Source: Candidatus Bathyarchaeota archaeon
Lineage (GTDB): Archaea > Thermoproteota > Bathyarchaeia > Bathyarchaeales > Bathycorpusculaceae
Length of the DNA stretch: 64,000 nucleotides
Direction: 5' to 3'
NCBI GenBank assembly: GCA_003164295.1
Contig: PLTA01000029.1
Coordinates: 135 to 64,134 of the forward strand
Each line of letters opens with the position of its first letter. Position 1 is the first letter of the stretch. Shown piece by piece: positions 37,919-45,492 of the stretch. Position numbers and translations under genes: made by a program. Below the pieces are notes generated by a model. It had not been told where the DNA came from and did no database searches. It saw only the letters and a list, made by a program, of their open reading frames with translations.

Positions 37919-38173
37919 TTATTTCTTGTTTTGAGAACATGTAAGATCAAATTTTTGCTGATGGCTTAGCTTTTTTATTTCTTTTTCACGTTTCATCGCT
38001 TCACTTCTCGAGTCTAATATTTCAACATAGGCAATCTTCTGAGGTCTATGCGATTTTGTATACTTTGCGCCTTTTCCGCTTTCGTGTTGTTTTGTTCTCG
38101 CGTTCAAGTCCTTTGTGTATCCTGTGTAAAAGCTGCCGTCAGTGCAAAGCAAAATATAAACATAAAAAGACAT
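37919..38173 (-). CDS. GIY-YIG nuclease domain protein
   Basis: An 84-residue single-domain GIY-YIG protein of the UPF0213 (YhbQ-like) type: FYVYILLCTDGSFYTGYT, then LNARTKQHESGKGAKYT and SRSEAMKREKEIKKLS. The catalytic Arg and Glu are present. It probably acts on DNA. It lies between the MGMT-like and PD-(D/E)XK-like genes. Confidence 0.88.
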   Translation of the reverse strand: MSFYVYILLCTDGSFYTGYTKDLNARTKQHESGKGAKYTKSHRPQKIAYVEILDSRSEAMKREKEIKKLSHQQKFDLTCSQNKK

Positions 38174-38180
38174 TTATGGT

Positions 38181-38861
38181 TTATTTCTCCCTGATTTCTG
38201 CAGGCATATAATCGTAAATGATGCCTCTGTTAATAGCTCTCTTCTGATAATTTTCGGGGTCAATTTCTTGAACCGTTGCACGGTCAACGTCGATAATGTA
38301 GATTTCGTGTATGCGTGCATTCCTGATTTCCTCAAGAGTGACGGGCGGTTTCTGATAATATGCATCAACGAGATTTTTTATCTTCATTATTTCCCAATCA
38401 GCACGGTTTCTCGGCGGCTTAGCAAGTGCACGGGGAAAAGGAAGAATGTAATGTGGTGGTACGCCTAAAGCGAATTTTCCTGCGAAACTGCTGTACCTTA
38501 TAATTTTACTTGCTATCCGTGCGGAAGTATAAGTTAACGGCGCTAGAGCGTTTTCAGGAGGAATATAGCCTGTTTCTACTTCAACAATGAGGTTCCCCAA
38601 ACCCTTAATTGAGTACAAATCGCAAACCAAAATTTCATTTAACGGATATTCAAGTTGCACTTCGTAACCTTTTTGAATGAGATATTTAGCACACACTAGT
38701 TCCATTACGGAATGATTAATTTTTACAATATTTTCTTCATGCAGTTTTTTTAACCTGTCAATCAGCACATTAATTTTGTTTTCAACTTCTTTTTCGCTAT
38801 CTTTCGTAAGCCTGGATAGAATAACTGCTAAATCTTGCTCGAATTTTTGCCTGTTACTCAT
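38181..38861 (-). CDS. conserved archaeal-type protein with PD-(D/E)XK-like core
   Basis: 226 residues. The centre (VCDLYSIKGLGNLIVEVETG, about 89-108) has the D-x(n)-E-x-E pattern of restriction-endonuclease folds. It is preceded by GYEVQLEYPL and followed by a well-ordered region with HYILPFPRALAKPP. The N-terminal 60 residues are helical. It ends eight bases before the GIY-YIG start, so they likely share a transcript. A TATA-like TTTATATATT lies near 38911-38920. The nuclease role is inference. Confidence 0.6.
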   Translation of the reverse strand: MSNRQKFEQDLAVILSRLTKDSEKEVENKINVLIDRLKKLHEENIVKINHSVMELVCAKYLIQKGYEVQLEYPLNEILVCDLYSIKGLGNLIVEVETGYIPPENALAPLTYTSARIASKIIRYSSFAGKFALGVPPHYILPFPRALAKPPRNRADWEIMKIKNLVDAYYQKPPVTLEEIRNARIHEIYIIDVDRATVQEIDPENYQKRAINRGIIYDYMPAEIREK

Positions 38862-39043
38862 TATTTGCCACCTTACGAATTACTGGCAACAATTAATCAA
38901 TTGATTTAAGAATATATAAAGTCTGAAAAATTAAAGTCTCAACATGCCAAGTGGTTCGCTACGATGTTTAACAAAATTAATGACCACAGAGCGCACGTAC
39001 TTGACTGTCCATTAAACAAGAAAAAAAGCGTCTCATAATGAAG

Positions 39044-39638
39044 TTACAGTTTAATAGTGTCTTTTTTTTGCAACATTACAATCTTTGCATCTAAAGTTCC
39101 TTCTACAGAGAAAAGCGGAATTGGCAAAACTAAGCCCCTTTTGAATTTAGATGCTGAAAAATATCTGTAAATTGCTTTTCTACTTACAGGATTAAATTAT
39201 CATGACCTGACTCCTCGCTAGCGCCCCTAATCAAAATGCAACCCTTGTTTTTTAAAATGCGATAAAGTTCTGACGCGTAAAAATGACGATCTGAATCCTC
39301 GACCAAGTGGAATAATCCACGGTCGGTAACGAAATCAATAGACTCATCAATTATGGGTAACTTCAAAACACTTCCTCTACACCAATTTACTTCAACGTGT
39401 ACTTTTTGTGCCCTTTTTTCTGCAATTCTAAGAGCAGCAATGCTGACATCTATACCTACAACGCTAAATCCACATTGAGCCATGAAAATAGCATCAATTC
39501 CGCCACCGCATCCGACATCGAGAACTTTTGAATTTTTCTTCGGCACGCCGGCCGCGACAAGAGCAATAAGCTCGGGAGATGGATAATTAAATTCCCAATG
39601 CGTGTATTCCTCGTTTACATACGCGTTTTCTTATTCAT
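39044..39638 (-). pseudogene. class I SAM-dependent methyltransferase, two frameshifts
   Basis: The open middle (39184-39546) has the SAM loop VLDVGCGGGIDAIFMAQCGF. The family N-terminus EEYTHWEFNYPSPELIALVA lies in frame upstream but reaches no start. Restoring one base in the T4 run 39626-39629 links it to ATG 39638. The C-terminus (FKRGLVLPIPLFSVEGTLDA, ending IKL) lies in another frame after 39184; one base missing at 39197-39198 restores it, to TAA at 39044. The repaired length is about 198 residues. The substrate is unknown. Confidence 0.72.
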
Positions 39639-39777
39639 AATCTGACACGCAGAATACACCATTTAATGGTGAGTTTTGATTGGATTTAGATTCTTAATAA
39701 GTCCGAACTGGAAAACAAAGGTTGCGGAACAAAAAAATAGAAAAATTTAATTTTATTTTATGAACGAGTTTCTAAAA

Positions 39778-39957
39778 TTAGACTGCTTCCAAAACAAGCC
39801 TTGCAGAATTAACATCAACTTCAGTAATTTTGCAGTTTTTGAAATCTTTTGCCTCCCCTAAAATATTCTTCACGACTACATTAACGCCTTCAACTTTAGC
39901 GTAGATAACATCTTTAATTTGGATTTTGCCATTTAAGATTACATTAAATTCACACAT
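39778..39957 (-). CDS. CooT-family nickel-binding protein
   Basis: A 59-residue protein starting MCEFNVILNG, with the invariant Cys2 that binds nickel in CooT as a dimer. The rest is a small beta fold (VIYAKVEGVNVVVKNILGEA). CooT helps to mature Ni-CODH, but no CODH, hydrogenase or urease gene is in the window. It is too short for most gene callers. Confidence 0.7.
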   Translation of the reverse strand: MCEFNVILNGKIQIKDVIYAKVEGVNVVVKNILGEAKDFKNCKITEVDVNSARLVLEAV

Positions 39958-40193
39958 AATTTTTCACAAGATATGGAAAAAGAAAATCTGGGTTATAAGT
40001 GCTTTTGTTTACTTAAATATTTTATTTGATCAAAATTCTTTGGCTGAAGAGATGTTTTGTTTTTGAGAAGTTGAATTTTAAGTGGCCGTAGCAACTTTGT
40101 TAACAAGAGGTTTAAACTAAGTACTCTGGCACCGTAAACCTTTTATTGATACAGTTATGTAATTTTAAGGACTTGTATTTAAGAGGAATTAAG

Positions 40194-40244
40194 ATGAGGG
40201 ATCGTCACCTCCATTGCTGGGATCGTCGGGTACTTATTCTTTGA
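40194..40244 (+). CDS. candidate leader peptide of the ilv-leu operon
   Basis: A 16-residue frame, MRDRHLHCWDRRVLIL, with a good ribosome-binding site (GAGGA, 40183-40187, six bases before ATG). It ends in four branched-chain codons (GTA CTT ATT CTT) directly before TGA. It lies 100 bp before ilvB and codes for the operon's own end products. A translated attenuator is my inference. Confidence 0.5.
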   Translation: MRDRHLHCWDRRVLIL

Positions 40245-40262
40245 TTCGCCCAGGCAACCCTC
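40196..40262 (+). promoter_or_regulatory. structured ilvB leader RNA
   Basis: CTGGG (40217-40221) can pair with CCCAG (40249-40253), and GAGGG (40196-40200) with CCCTC (40258-40262), enclosing the VLIL codons. GGATCGTC also repeats at 40199-40206 and 40220-40227. The 3-prime arm starts five bases after the leader stop, so a ribosome there would block it. Confidence 0.4.
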
Positions 40263-40344
40263 TGAAAAATCCATTGTTAAATTTACAAACCATTCTTTTC
40301 GAGACGACAGTATAGAAGTTAATTCAATAAAAGGAGACCAATAA

Positions 40345-42057
40345 ATGACCAAAATGTCTGGTGCAAAAGTACTATTAGAATCCCTAGAAAAACAAAACGT
40401 GGATGTGATATTTGGCATCTTAGGTGGAGCAATACTCCCGGTTTACGATGCTTTATGCGGCAACGAAAAAATAAGACATATACTAGCTCGCCATGAGCAG
40501 GGAGCGGCTCATGCAGCCGAAGGCTATGCTAGAGCAAGCGGGCGAGTTGGAGTTTGCATGGCAACCTCAGGACCAGGAGCCACAAACCTAGTTACCGGAA
40601 TAGCAAATGCATTCATGGATTCATCCCCAATGATAGCTATAACAGGGCAGGTTCCATCAACAGCTATTAACTCATCATACATGATTGGCAGAGACGCGTT
40701 CCAAGAAGCAGACATCATAGGTATCACCACACCAATCACCAAGCACAATTATCAGCCAAGAACAATTGCTGAAATTCAACCTATGGTTAACGCCGCATTC
40801 TACATAGCCTCTTCAGGCAGACCAGGACCAGTCCTTATTGACATGCCAAAAAACGTTCAGTCAGATGTCGCTGAAGTGGAATTGGGAATTACAGATAAAA
40901 TTGAAGCACGAGGATACAAACCCGCGTTGGAGCCAGATTTAACAAAAATCAGCGAAGCAGCTAACTTACTTGCGGACGCTGAATACCCAATGATACTGGC
41001 TGGAGGTGGAGTCATTTCTTCTAATGCGTCTGACGAAATAGTTCAAATGTCCGATTTACTAATGACACCCGTTGCAACAACCTTCATGGGGAAAGGCGCG
41101 TTTCCTGAATGTCACCCCCTATCGGTTGGATGTATCGGAATGCATGGAAACCCAGCTGCAAACAGGCTGATCGGTGAAGCGGACGTGTTGTTAGCTGTCG
41201 GGACAAGATTTTCTGACCGTGCAACAGCTAACTTGGACACTTTCGCTCCTAATGCCAAAAAGATTCACATAGATATTGATGCTGCAGAAATCGGCAAGAA
41301 TATTGAAGTTGACGTCCCCATCGTTGGAGATGCAAAGATATCACTAAAACTATTACGTGCCGCAGTGACAAAGAAGCTGCCAAGGATGAAAGTTAGTGCA
41401 TGGTCAAAACGTGTTAAAGAAGCAAAAGAACAGTTAAGTCCACTGCTTAAAGGCAGATCCAAAGATTTAGTTCCCAAGGCGTTGCTGACTGAGCTAAGAA
41501 ATCTACTTCCTGCTGACACCATTGTCACCACAGAAGTCGGTCAAAACCAGATGTGGTCAGCTCTATACTTCCAAGCGTTAAAACCCAGAACCTTTATCAG
41601 TTCAGGCGGACTGGGAACCATGGGATTTGGTTTCCCAGCAGCTATAGGAGCAAAAGTTGCGTGTCCCGACAGACCCGTCGTTGACATAGCTGGTGACGGC
41701 AGCTTCCTAATGACTGAGAATGAACTTGCATGTTCAGTTGCTGAAAAGATTCCGGTCATAGTTATAGTACTAAACAATTCAGTGCTTGGTATGGTGGCAC
41801 AGTGGCAAAGAACTCTCTACAACCGTCGCTACATGGCAGTTAACCTAGGTAAAACACCAGACTTCGTAAAGTTGGCAGAAGCCTACGGAGCTCAAGGGTT
41901 CCGAGTTAGGTCATTGGAAGAGTTCCAGAAAGCAGTTAAGACCGCTCTAAACTGTAATGTTACAACGGTAATCGATGTGCCTATTGGCTCAGAACAGGAT
42001 GTGGTTCCGTTTGTGCCTCCAGGCTGCGGTTTACCACAACAGAGAGGTGACTACTAA
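40345..42057 (+). CDS. ilvB: acetolactate synthase large subunit
   Basis: 570 residues, the ThDP-dependent first committed enzyme of branched-chain synthesis. It shows the catalytic Glu in LARHEQGAAHAAEGYARASG, the FAD-binding middle, and the ThDP motif GDGSFLMTENELACS ending at VLNNS. GGAG at 40333-40336 precedes ATG. It is first of seven genes; ilvC and ilvD are not in the window. The ilvN start overlaps its stop (TAATG). Confidence 0.95.
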   Translation: MTKMSGAKVLLESLEKQNVDVIFGILGGAILPVYDALCGNEKIRHILARHEQGAAHAAEGYARASGRVGVCMATSGPGATNLVTGIANAFMDSSPMIAITGQVPSTAINSSYMIGRDAFQEADIIGITTPITKHNYQPRTIAEIQPMVNAAFYIASSGRPGPVLIDMPKNVQSDVAEVELGITDKIEARGYKPALEPDLTKISEAANLLADAEYPMILAGGGVISSNASDEIVQMSDLLMTPVATTFMGKGAFPECHPLSVGCIGMHGNPAANRLIGEADVLLAVGTRFSDRATANLDTFAPNAKKIHIDIDAAEIGKNIEVDVPIVGDAKISLKLLRAAVTKKLPRMKVSAWSKRVKEAKEQLSPLLKGRSKDLVPKALLTELRNLLPADTIVTTEVGQNQMWSALYFQALKPRTFISSGGLGTMGFGFPAAIGAKVACPDRPVVDIAGDGSFLMTENELACSVAEKIPVIVIVLNNSVLGMVAQWQRTLYNRRYMAVNLGKTPDFVKLAEAYGAQGFRVRSLEEFQKAVKTALNCNVTTVIDVPIGSEQDVVPFVPPGCGLPQQRGDY

Positions 42058-42569
42058 TGGAAGCAACACAAACAAAAGTAATTTCTGTGTTAGTAGAAAA
42101 CAAACCAGGTGTCCTACACGGCGTAGCCAACTTATTCAGACGCAGAAACTTCAACATTGAAAGCATAACAGTCGGACCAAGCGAAAATATCGATATCGCA
42201 CGCATGACTATCACAGTTAATGGCGACGAAAAAACACTTGAACAAGTCGTTAAGCAACTAGCAAAACTCATCGACGTCTTAAAAGTCGAAGAGTTAGAGC
42301 CAGGACATTTTGTGATGCGGGAACTAGCCTTGATAAAAGTTAACGTTCCATCACCTAAAGAGCGGTCAGATATCATAAACTGCGTAGAAGTCTTCCGAGG
42401 GCGAATCATAGATGTTGCAACTGACAGCTTAACCGTTGAGATCACGGGAACTCCAGACAAATTAGATGCATTCCTAAACCTGATGAAAACAACCGGCGTC
42501 ATTGAATTGGCAAGGACAGGCATAACAGCGTTGGCAAGGGGAGCAAAAACAGTAAGAATAGACGAATAA
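42057..42569 (+). CDS. ilvN: acetolactate synthase regulatory subunit
   Basis: 170 residues: an N-terminal ACT domain (SVLVENKPGVLHGVANLFRR, FNIESITVG) and a C-terminal regulatory half. It makes the enzyme sensitive to valine or leucine feedback. It is translationally coupled to ilvB. Confidence 0.95.
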   Translation: MEATQTKVISVLVENKPGVLHGVANLFRRRNFNIESITVGPSENIDIARMTITVNGDEKTLEQVVKQLAKLIDVLKVEELEPGHFVMRELALIKVNVPSPKERSDIINCVEVFRGRIIDVATDSLTVEITGTPDKLDAFLNLMKTTGVIELARTGITALARGAKTVRIDE

Positions 42570-42571
42570 AT

Positions 42572-42650
42572 CGTTTCCTTGAACGGAAACGCTTAACTTT
42601 GGGGTTTCTCAAAAATGAGAACCGACCTTCGAGTCTAATCAAAATGATTA
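42572..42650 (+). promoter_or_regulatory. three tandem hairpins between ilvN and leuC
   Basis: CGTTTCC (42572-42578) pairs with GGAAACG (42585-42591), GGTTTCTC (42603-42610) with GAGAACC (42617-42623, one bulge), and TAATCA (42636-42641) with TGATTA (42645-42650). This 116-bp gap is the only long one in an otherwise tightly packed operon. Processing, attenuation or an internal promoter are all possible. A 7-codon frame MRTDLRV lies at 42615-42638. Confidence 0.45.
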
Positions 42651-42685
42651 ATTGATTAGTTAATTATGAAAGAAGAGAATCAAGA

Positions 42686-43954
42686 ATGAACATTACAGAA
42701 AAAATATTGGCTAAAGCTTCAGGAAAAAATGTTGTGCACCCAGGCGAAATCGTCGATGCAAACGTCGACATGATAATGGTGCACGATTTAACTGGGCCTT
42801 TAGCAGTTGAAGCCTTCAAAAAAATAGGCGTACAAAAAGTTTGGAATAACCAAAAAGTAGTGGTGATACTGGATCACCAAGTGCCAGCTGAATCTGTTAA
42901 AGCAGCAGAACTGCATAAGACAATGCGTCAATTCGCTAAAGACCAAAAACTACGCATATACGATATAGGACGTGGCGGAATCTGCCACCAAGTTATGCCT
43001 GAAAAAGGACATGTAGTTCCGGGAACAGTAATTGTAGGCGCGGACTCGCACACTTGCACTTACGGAGCTTTCGGAGCTTTTGCCACAGGTATAGGCTCAA
43101 CTGAAGCAGCCGCAGTTTTTGCAACGGGAAAGATTTGGCTGAAAGTGCCTGAAGCTGTAAAAATAAACGTCACTGGGCAATTTCCAAACTTCGTTACTCC
43201 AAAAGATTTAATTTTAGCTATAATCGGCAAAATGAGCGTTGACGGCGCCATATACGAAAGCGCAGAATTCACGGGTCCAACAATAAAGAACATGAGCATA
43301 GCTGGAAGAATGACTTTGTGCAACATGGCGGTTGAAATGGGCGCGAAAAACGGTATCATCGAACCCGACGAAATAACCCGTAAATTCTTAGGAGGCAGAG
43401 TCAAAACATTACCCGATTTTGACTCGTTGAAAAGCGATAAAGACGCACATTACACGAGGACAGTTGAGTTTGATGTTTCAAAGTTGGAGCCTCAAATTGC
43501 TTGCCCATCATCTGTTGACAATGTTAAACCTGTTTCAAAAGTAGGCAACGTTCCAATTGAGCAGGCGTTTATTGGTTCATGCACAAACGGCAGAATTGAA
43601 GACCTCCGTTTAGCAGCTCAAGTAATTAAAGGCAAAAAAGTAAAAGACGGCGTTAGAGCACTGGTGATTCCGGCTTCCCAGGAAGTTTACAAACAAGCCA
43701 TAAACGAAGGCTTAATCGAAATCTTCAATGATGCAGGTGCAATCGTTTGCGGTTCAGCGTGCGGGCCATGCTTAGGCGGCCACATAGGTTTATTGGCAGC
43801 AGGGGAAACATGTGTCAGCACTTCAAATAGGAACTTTATTGGAAGAATGGGCAGCACCCAAGCCAGCGTATACTTAGCTTCTCCAGCGACGGTCGCGGCT
43901 TCAGCAATTACAGGAAAAATCACGGACCCAAGAACACTGGAGGCAAAAGCATGA
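42686..43954 (+). CDS. leuC: 3-isopropylmalate dehydratase/homoaconitase large subunit
   Basis: 422 residues. The [4Fe-4S] ligands are in IGSCTNGRIEDL and CGSACGPCLGG, and the substrate loop is GADSHTCTYGAFGAFATGIG. It pairs with leuD. Archaeal members serve leucine, isoleucine (citramalate) or lysine routes; this one is most likely leucine given its operon. Confidence 0.93.
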   Translation: MNITEKILAKASGKNVVHPGEIVDANVDMIMVHDLTGPLAVEAFKKIGVQKVWNNQKVVVILDHQVPAESVKAAELHKTMRQFAKDQKLRIYDIGRGGICHQVMPEKGHVVPGTVIVGADSHTCTYGAFGAFATGIGSTEAAAVFATGKIWLKVPEAVKINVTGQFPNFVTPKDLILAIIGKMSVDGAIYESAEFTGPTIKNMSIAGRMTLCNMAVEMGAKNGIIEPDEITRKFLGGRVKTLPDFDSLKSDKDAHYTRTVEFDVSKLEPQIACPSSVDNVKPVSKVGNVPIEQAFIGSCTNGRIEDLRLAAQVIKGKKVKDGVRALVIPASQEVYKQAINEGLIEIFNDAGAIVCGSACGPCLGGHIGLLAAGETCVSTSNRNFIGRMGSTQASVYLASPATVAASAITGKITDPRTLEAKA

Positions 43955-44454
43955 ACATGAAAATCAAAGGACCAGTCATAAAATTCGGAAACAACATCGA
44001 CACGGACGTTATTCTGCCAGGCAAATATCTGATACTGGTTGACCCATATGAATTAGCAAAACATGCCTTAGAAAGCTTAGACACCGACTTTCCAGAAAAA
44101 GCCAAAAACGGTGTAATAATAGTGGGCGGCAAAAACTTTGGATGCGGCTCAAGCCGAGAACAAGCCCCATTAGCCCTAAAATACGCGGGCGTAAAATGCG
44201 TGTTAGCAGAATCTTTCGCGCGGATTTTCTTTAGAAATGCCATAAACATCGGGTTACCGGTCATCGAATGTAAGGGCATTTCCGCAGCGGTTGAAACTGG
44301 CGATGAATTAGCTGTAGATTTTGAAGCGAGCAAGATAGAAAATGTTTCAAATGGCAAAAAGTTTCAAGTAGACAAACTACCACCGTTCATCATAGAAATA
44401 TTGGCTGATGGTGGATTAATCGAAAACTTACGAAAAAGGATGAACAAAAAATGA
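43951..44454 (+). CDS. leuD: 3-isopropylmalate dehydratase small subunit
   Basis: 167 residues: DTDVILPGKYLILVDPYELA and the signature GGKNFGCGSSREQAPLALK. The substrate-recognition loop reads YLIL rather than the YLRT or YLVY seen in characterised members, so specificity is uncertain. The start overlaps leuC (ATGA); a second in-frame ATG follows two codons later. Confidence 0.92.
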   Translation: MNMKIKGPVIKFGNNIDTDVILPGKYLILVDPYELAKHALESLDTDFPEKAKNGVIIVGGKNFGCGSSREQAPLALKYAGVKCVLAESFARIFFRNAINIGLPVIECKGISAAVETGDELAVDFEASKIENVSNGKKFQVDKLPPFIIEILADGGLIENLRKRMNKK

Positions 44455-45488
44455 CAGAATACAAAATATCTTTAATCCCAGGAGACGGTATCGGACCAGA
44501 ATTAACCGAAGCCACCCTTAAAGTCCTAGATTCAGCACAAAAAAAATTCGGAATAAAACTCCAAATTATCGAAGCAGAAGCTGGCGATGAAACCTTAGCC
44601 AAAAGAGGTGCCGCACTACCAGAAGATACAGTTCAAAAAATCAAAGACTCACACGCTTGCCTGAAAGGTCCAGTAGGCGAAACTGCCGCTGATGTTATAG
44701 TTAAACTCAGAGTTATGTTTGATCTGTACGCCAATTTGCGTCCATTAAAAGCTTACCCAAACGTTCCTGTTGCTAGACCAGACATTGACATGATGTTTGT
44801 TCGTGAGAACACTGAGGACGTTTACAAAGGCATAGAATTCACAATAGGCAACGATACAACAGTATGCATGCGAGTTATCACGAGAGGAAACTGTGAACGC
44901 ATCGCCAAAAAAGCCTTCGAGATAGCTCGAATGCGCAATGGCAAAAAGAAAGTAACCGCCATACACAAAGCCAATGTTATGCGAGTAACCGACGGATTAT
45001 TCCGTGATATTTGCCGTGAAACAGCAAAACGGTACCCAGACATCGCGTTTAACGAGTTATACGTTGATGCAGCCTCAATGCGCCTGATAAAAGAACCAGA
45101 AGTTTTTGATGTTTTTTGCACTTGCAACATGTTCGGCGACATCTTATCTGACGAAGCAGCGCAACAAATCGGCGGGTTAGGTATGGCTCCAGGCGCAAAC
45201 GTAGGCGACAACTTTGCTCTCTTCGAACCTATCCATGGTTCAGCCCCAAACAGAGCAGGAAAACACACTGCAAACCCAATTTCTATGATTTTGTCTGCAA
45301 AGATGATGCTGGAGTGGCTAGGCGAAAAATACAACGATAAAAAATGTTTGCAAGCAGGCGTAGCAATAGAAAACGGAGTAGTTTACGCCCTAACTAATCG
45401 CCAATCTGTTCCAGACTGCGGCGGCAAAACCACAACCCTGGGAATGGCAGAAGCCATTGCGGCAGCCCTAACAGTTAAAACTGGTTGA
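44451..45488 (+). CDS. leuB: 3-isopropylmalate dehydrogenase family enzyme
   Basis: 345 residues, a beta-decarboxylating dehydrogenase: LRVMFDLYANLRPLKAYPNV, FVRENTEDVYKGIEF and the NAD site GGLGMAPGANVGD. It oxidises 3-isopropylmalate; isocitrate or homoisocitrate activity cannot be excluded by sequence. The start overlaps leuD. Confidence 0.9.
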   Translation: MTEYKISLIPGDGIGPELTEATLKVLDSAQKKFGIKLQIIEAEAGDETLAKRGAALPEDTVQKIKDSHACLKGPVGETAADVIVKLRVMFDLYANLRPLKAYPNVPVARPDIDMMFVRENTEDVYKGIEFTIGNDTTVCMRVITRGNCERIAKKAFEIARMRNGKKKVTAIHKANVMRVTDGLFRDICRETAKRYPDIAFNELYVDAASMRLIKEPEVFDVFCTCNMFGDILSDEAAQQIGGLGMAPGANVGDNFALFEPIHGSAPNRAGKHTANPISMILSAKMMLEWLGEKYNDKKCLQAGVAIENGVVYALTNRQSVPDCGGKTTTLGMAEAIAAALTVKTG

Positions 45489-45492
45489 AAAA

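Noticed and set aside
38944-39015. 23-codon plus-strand frame after a TATATAAA
   Set aside because: No ribosome-binding site or recognisable features; the TATA fits the minus-strand gene at 38861 better.
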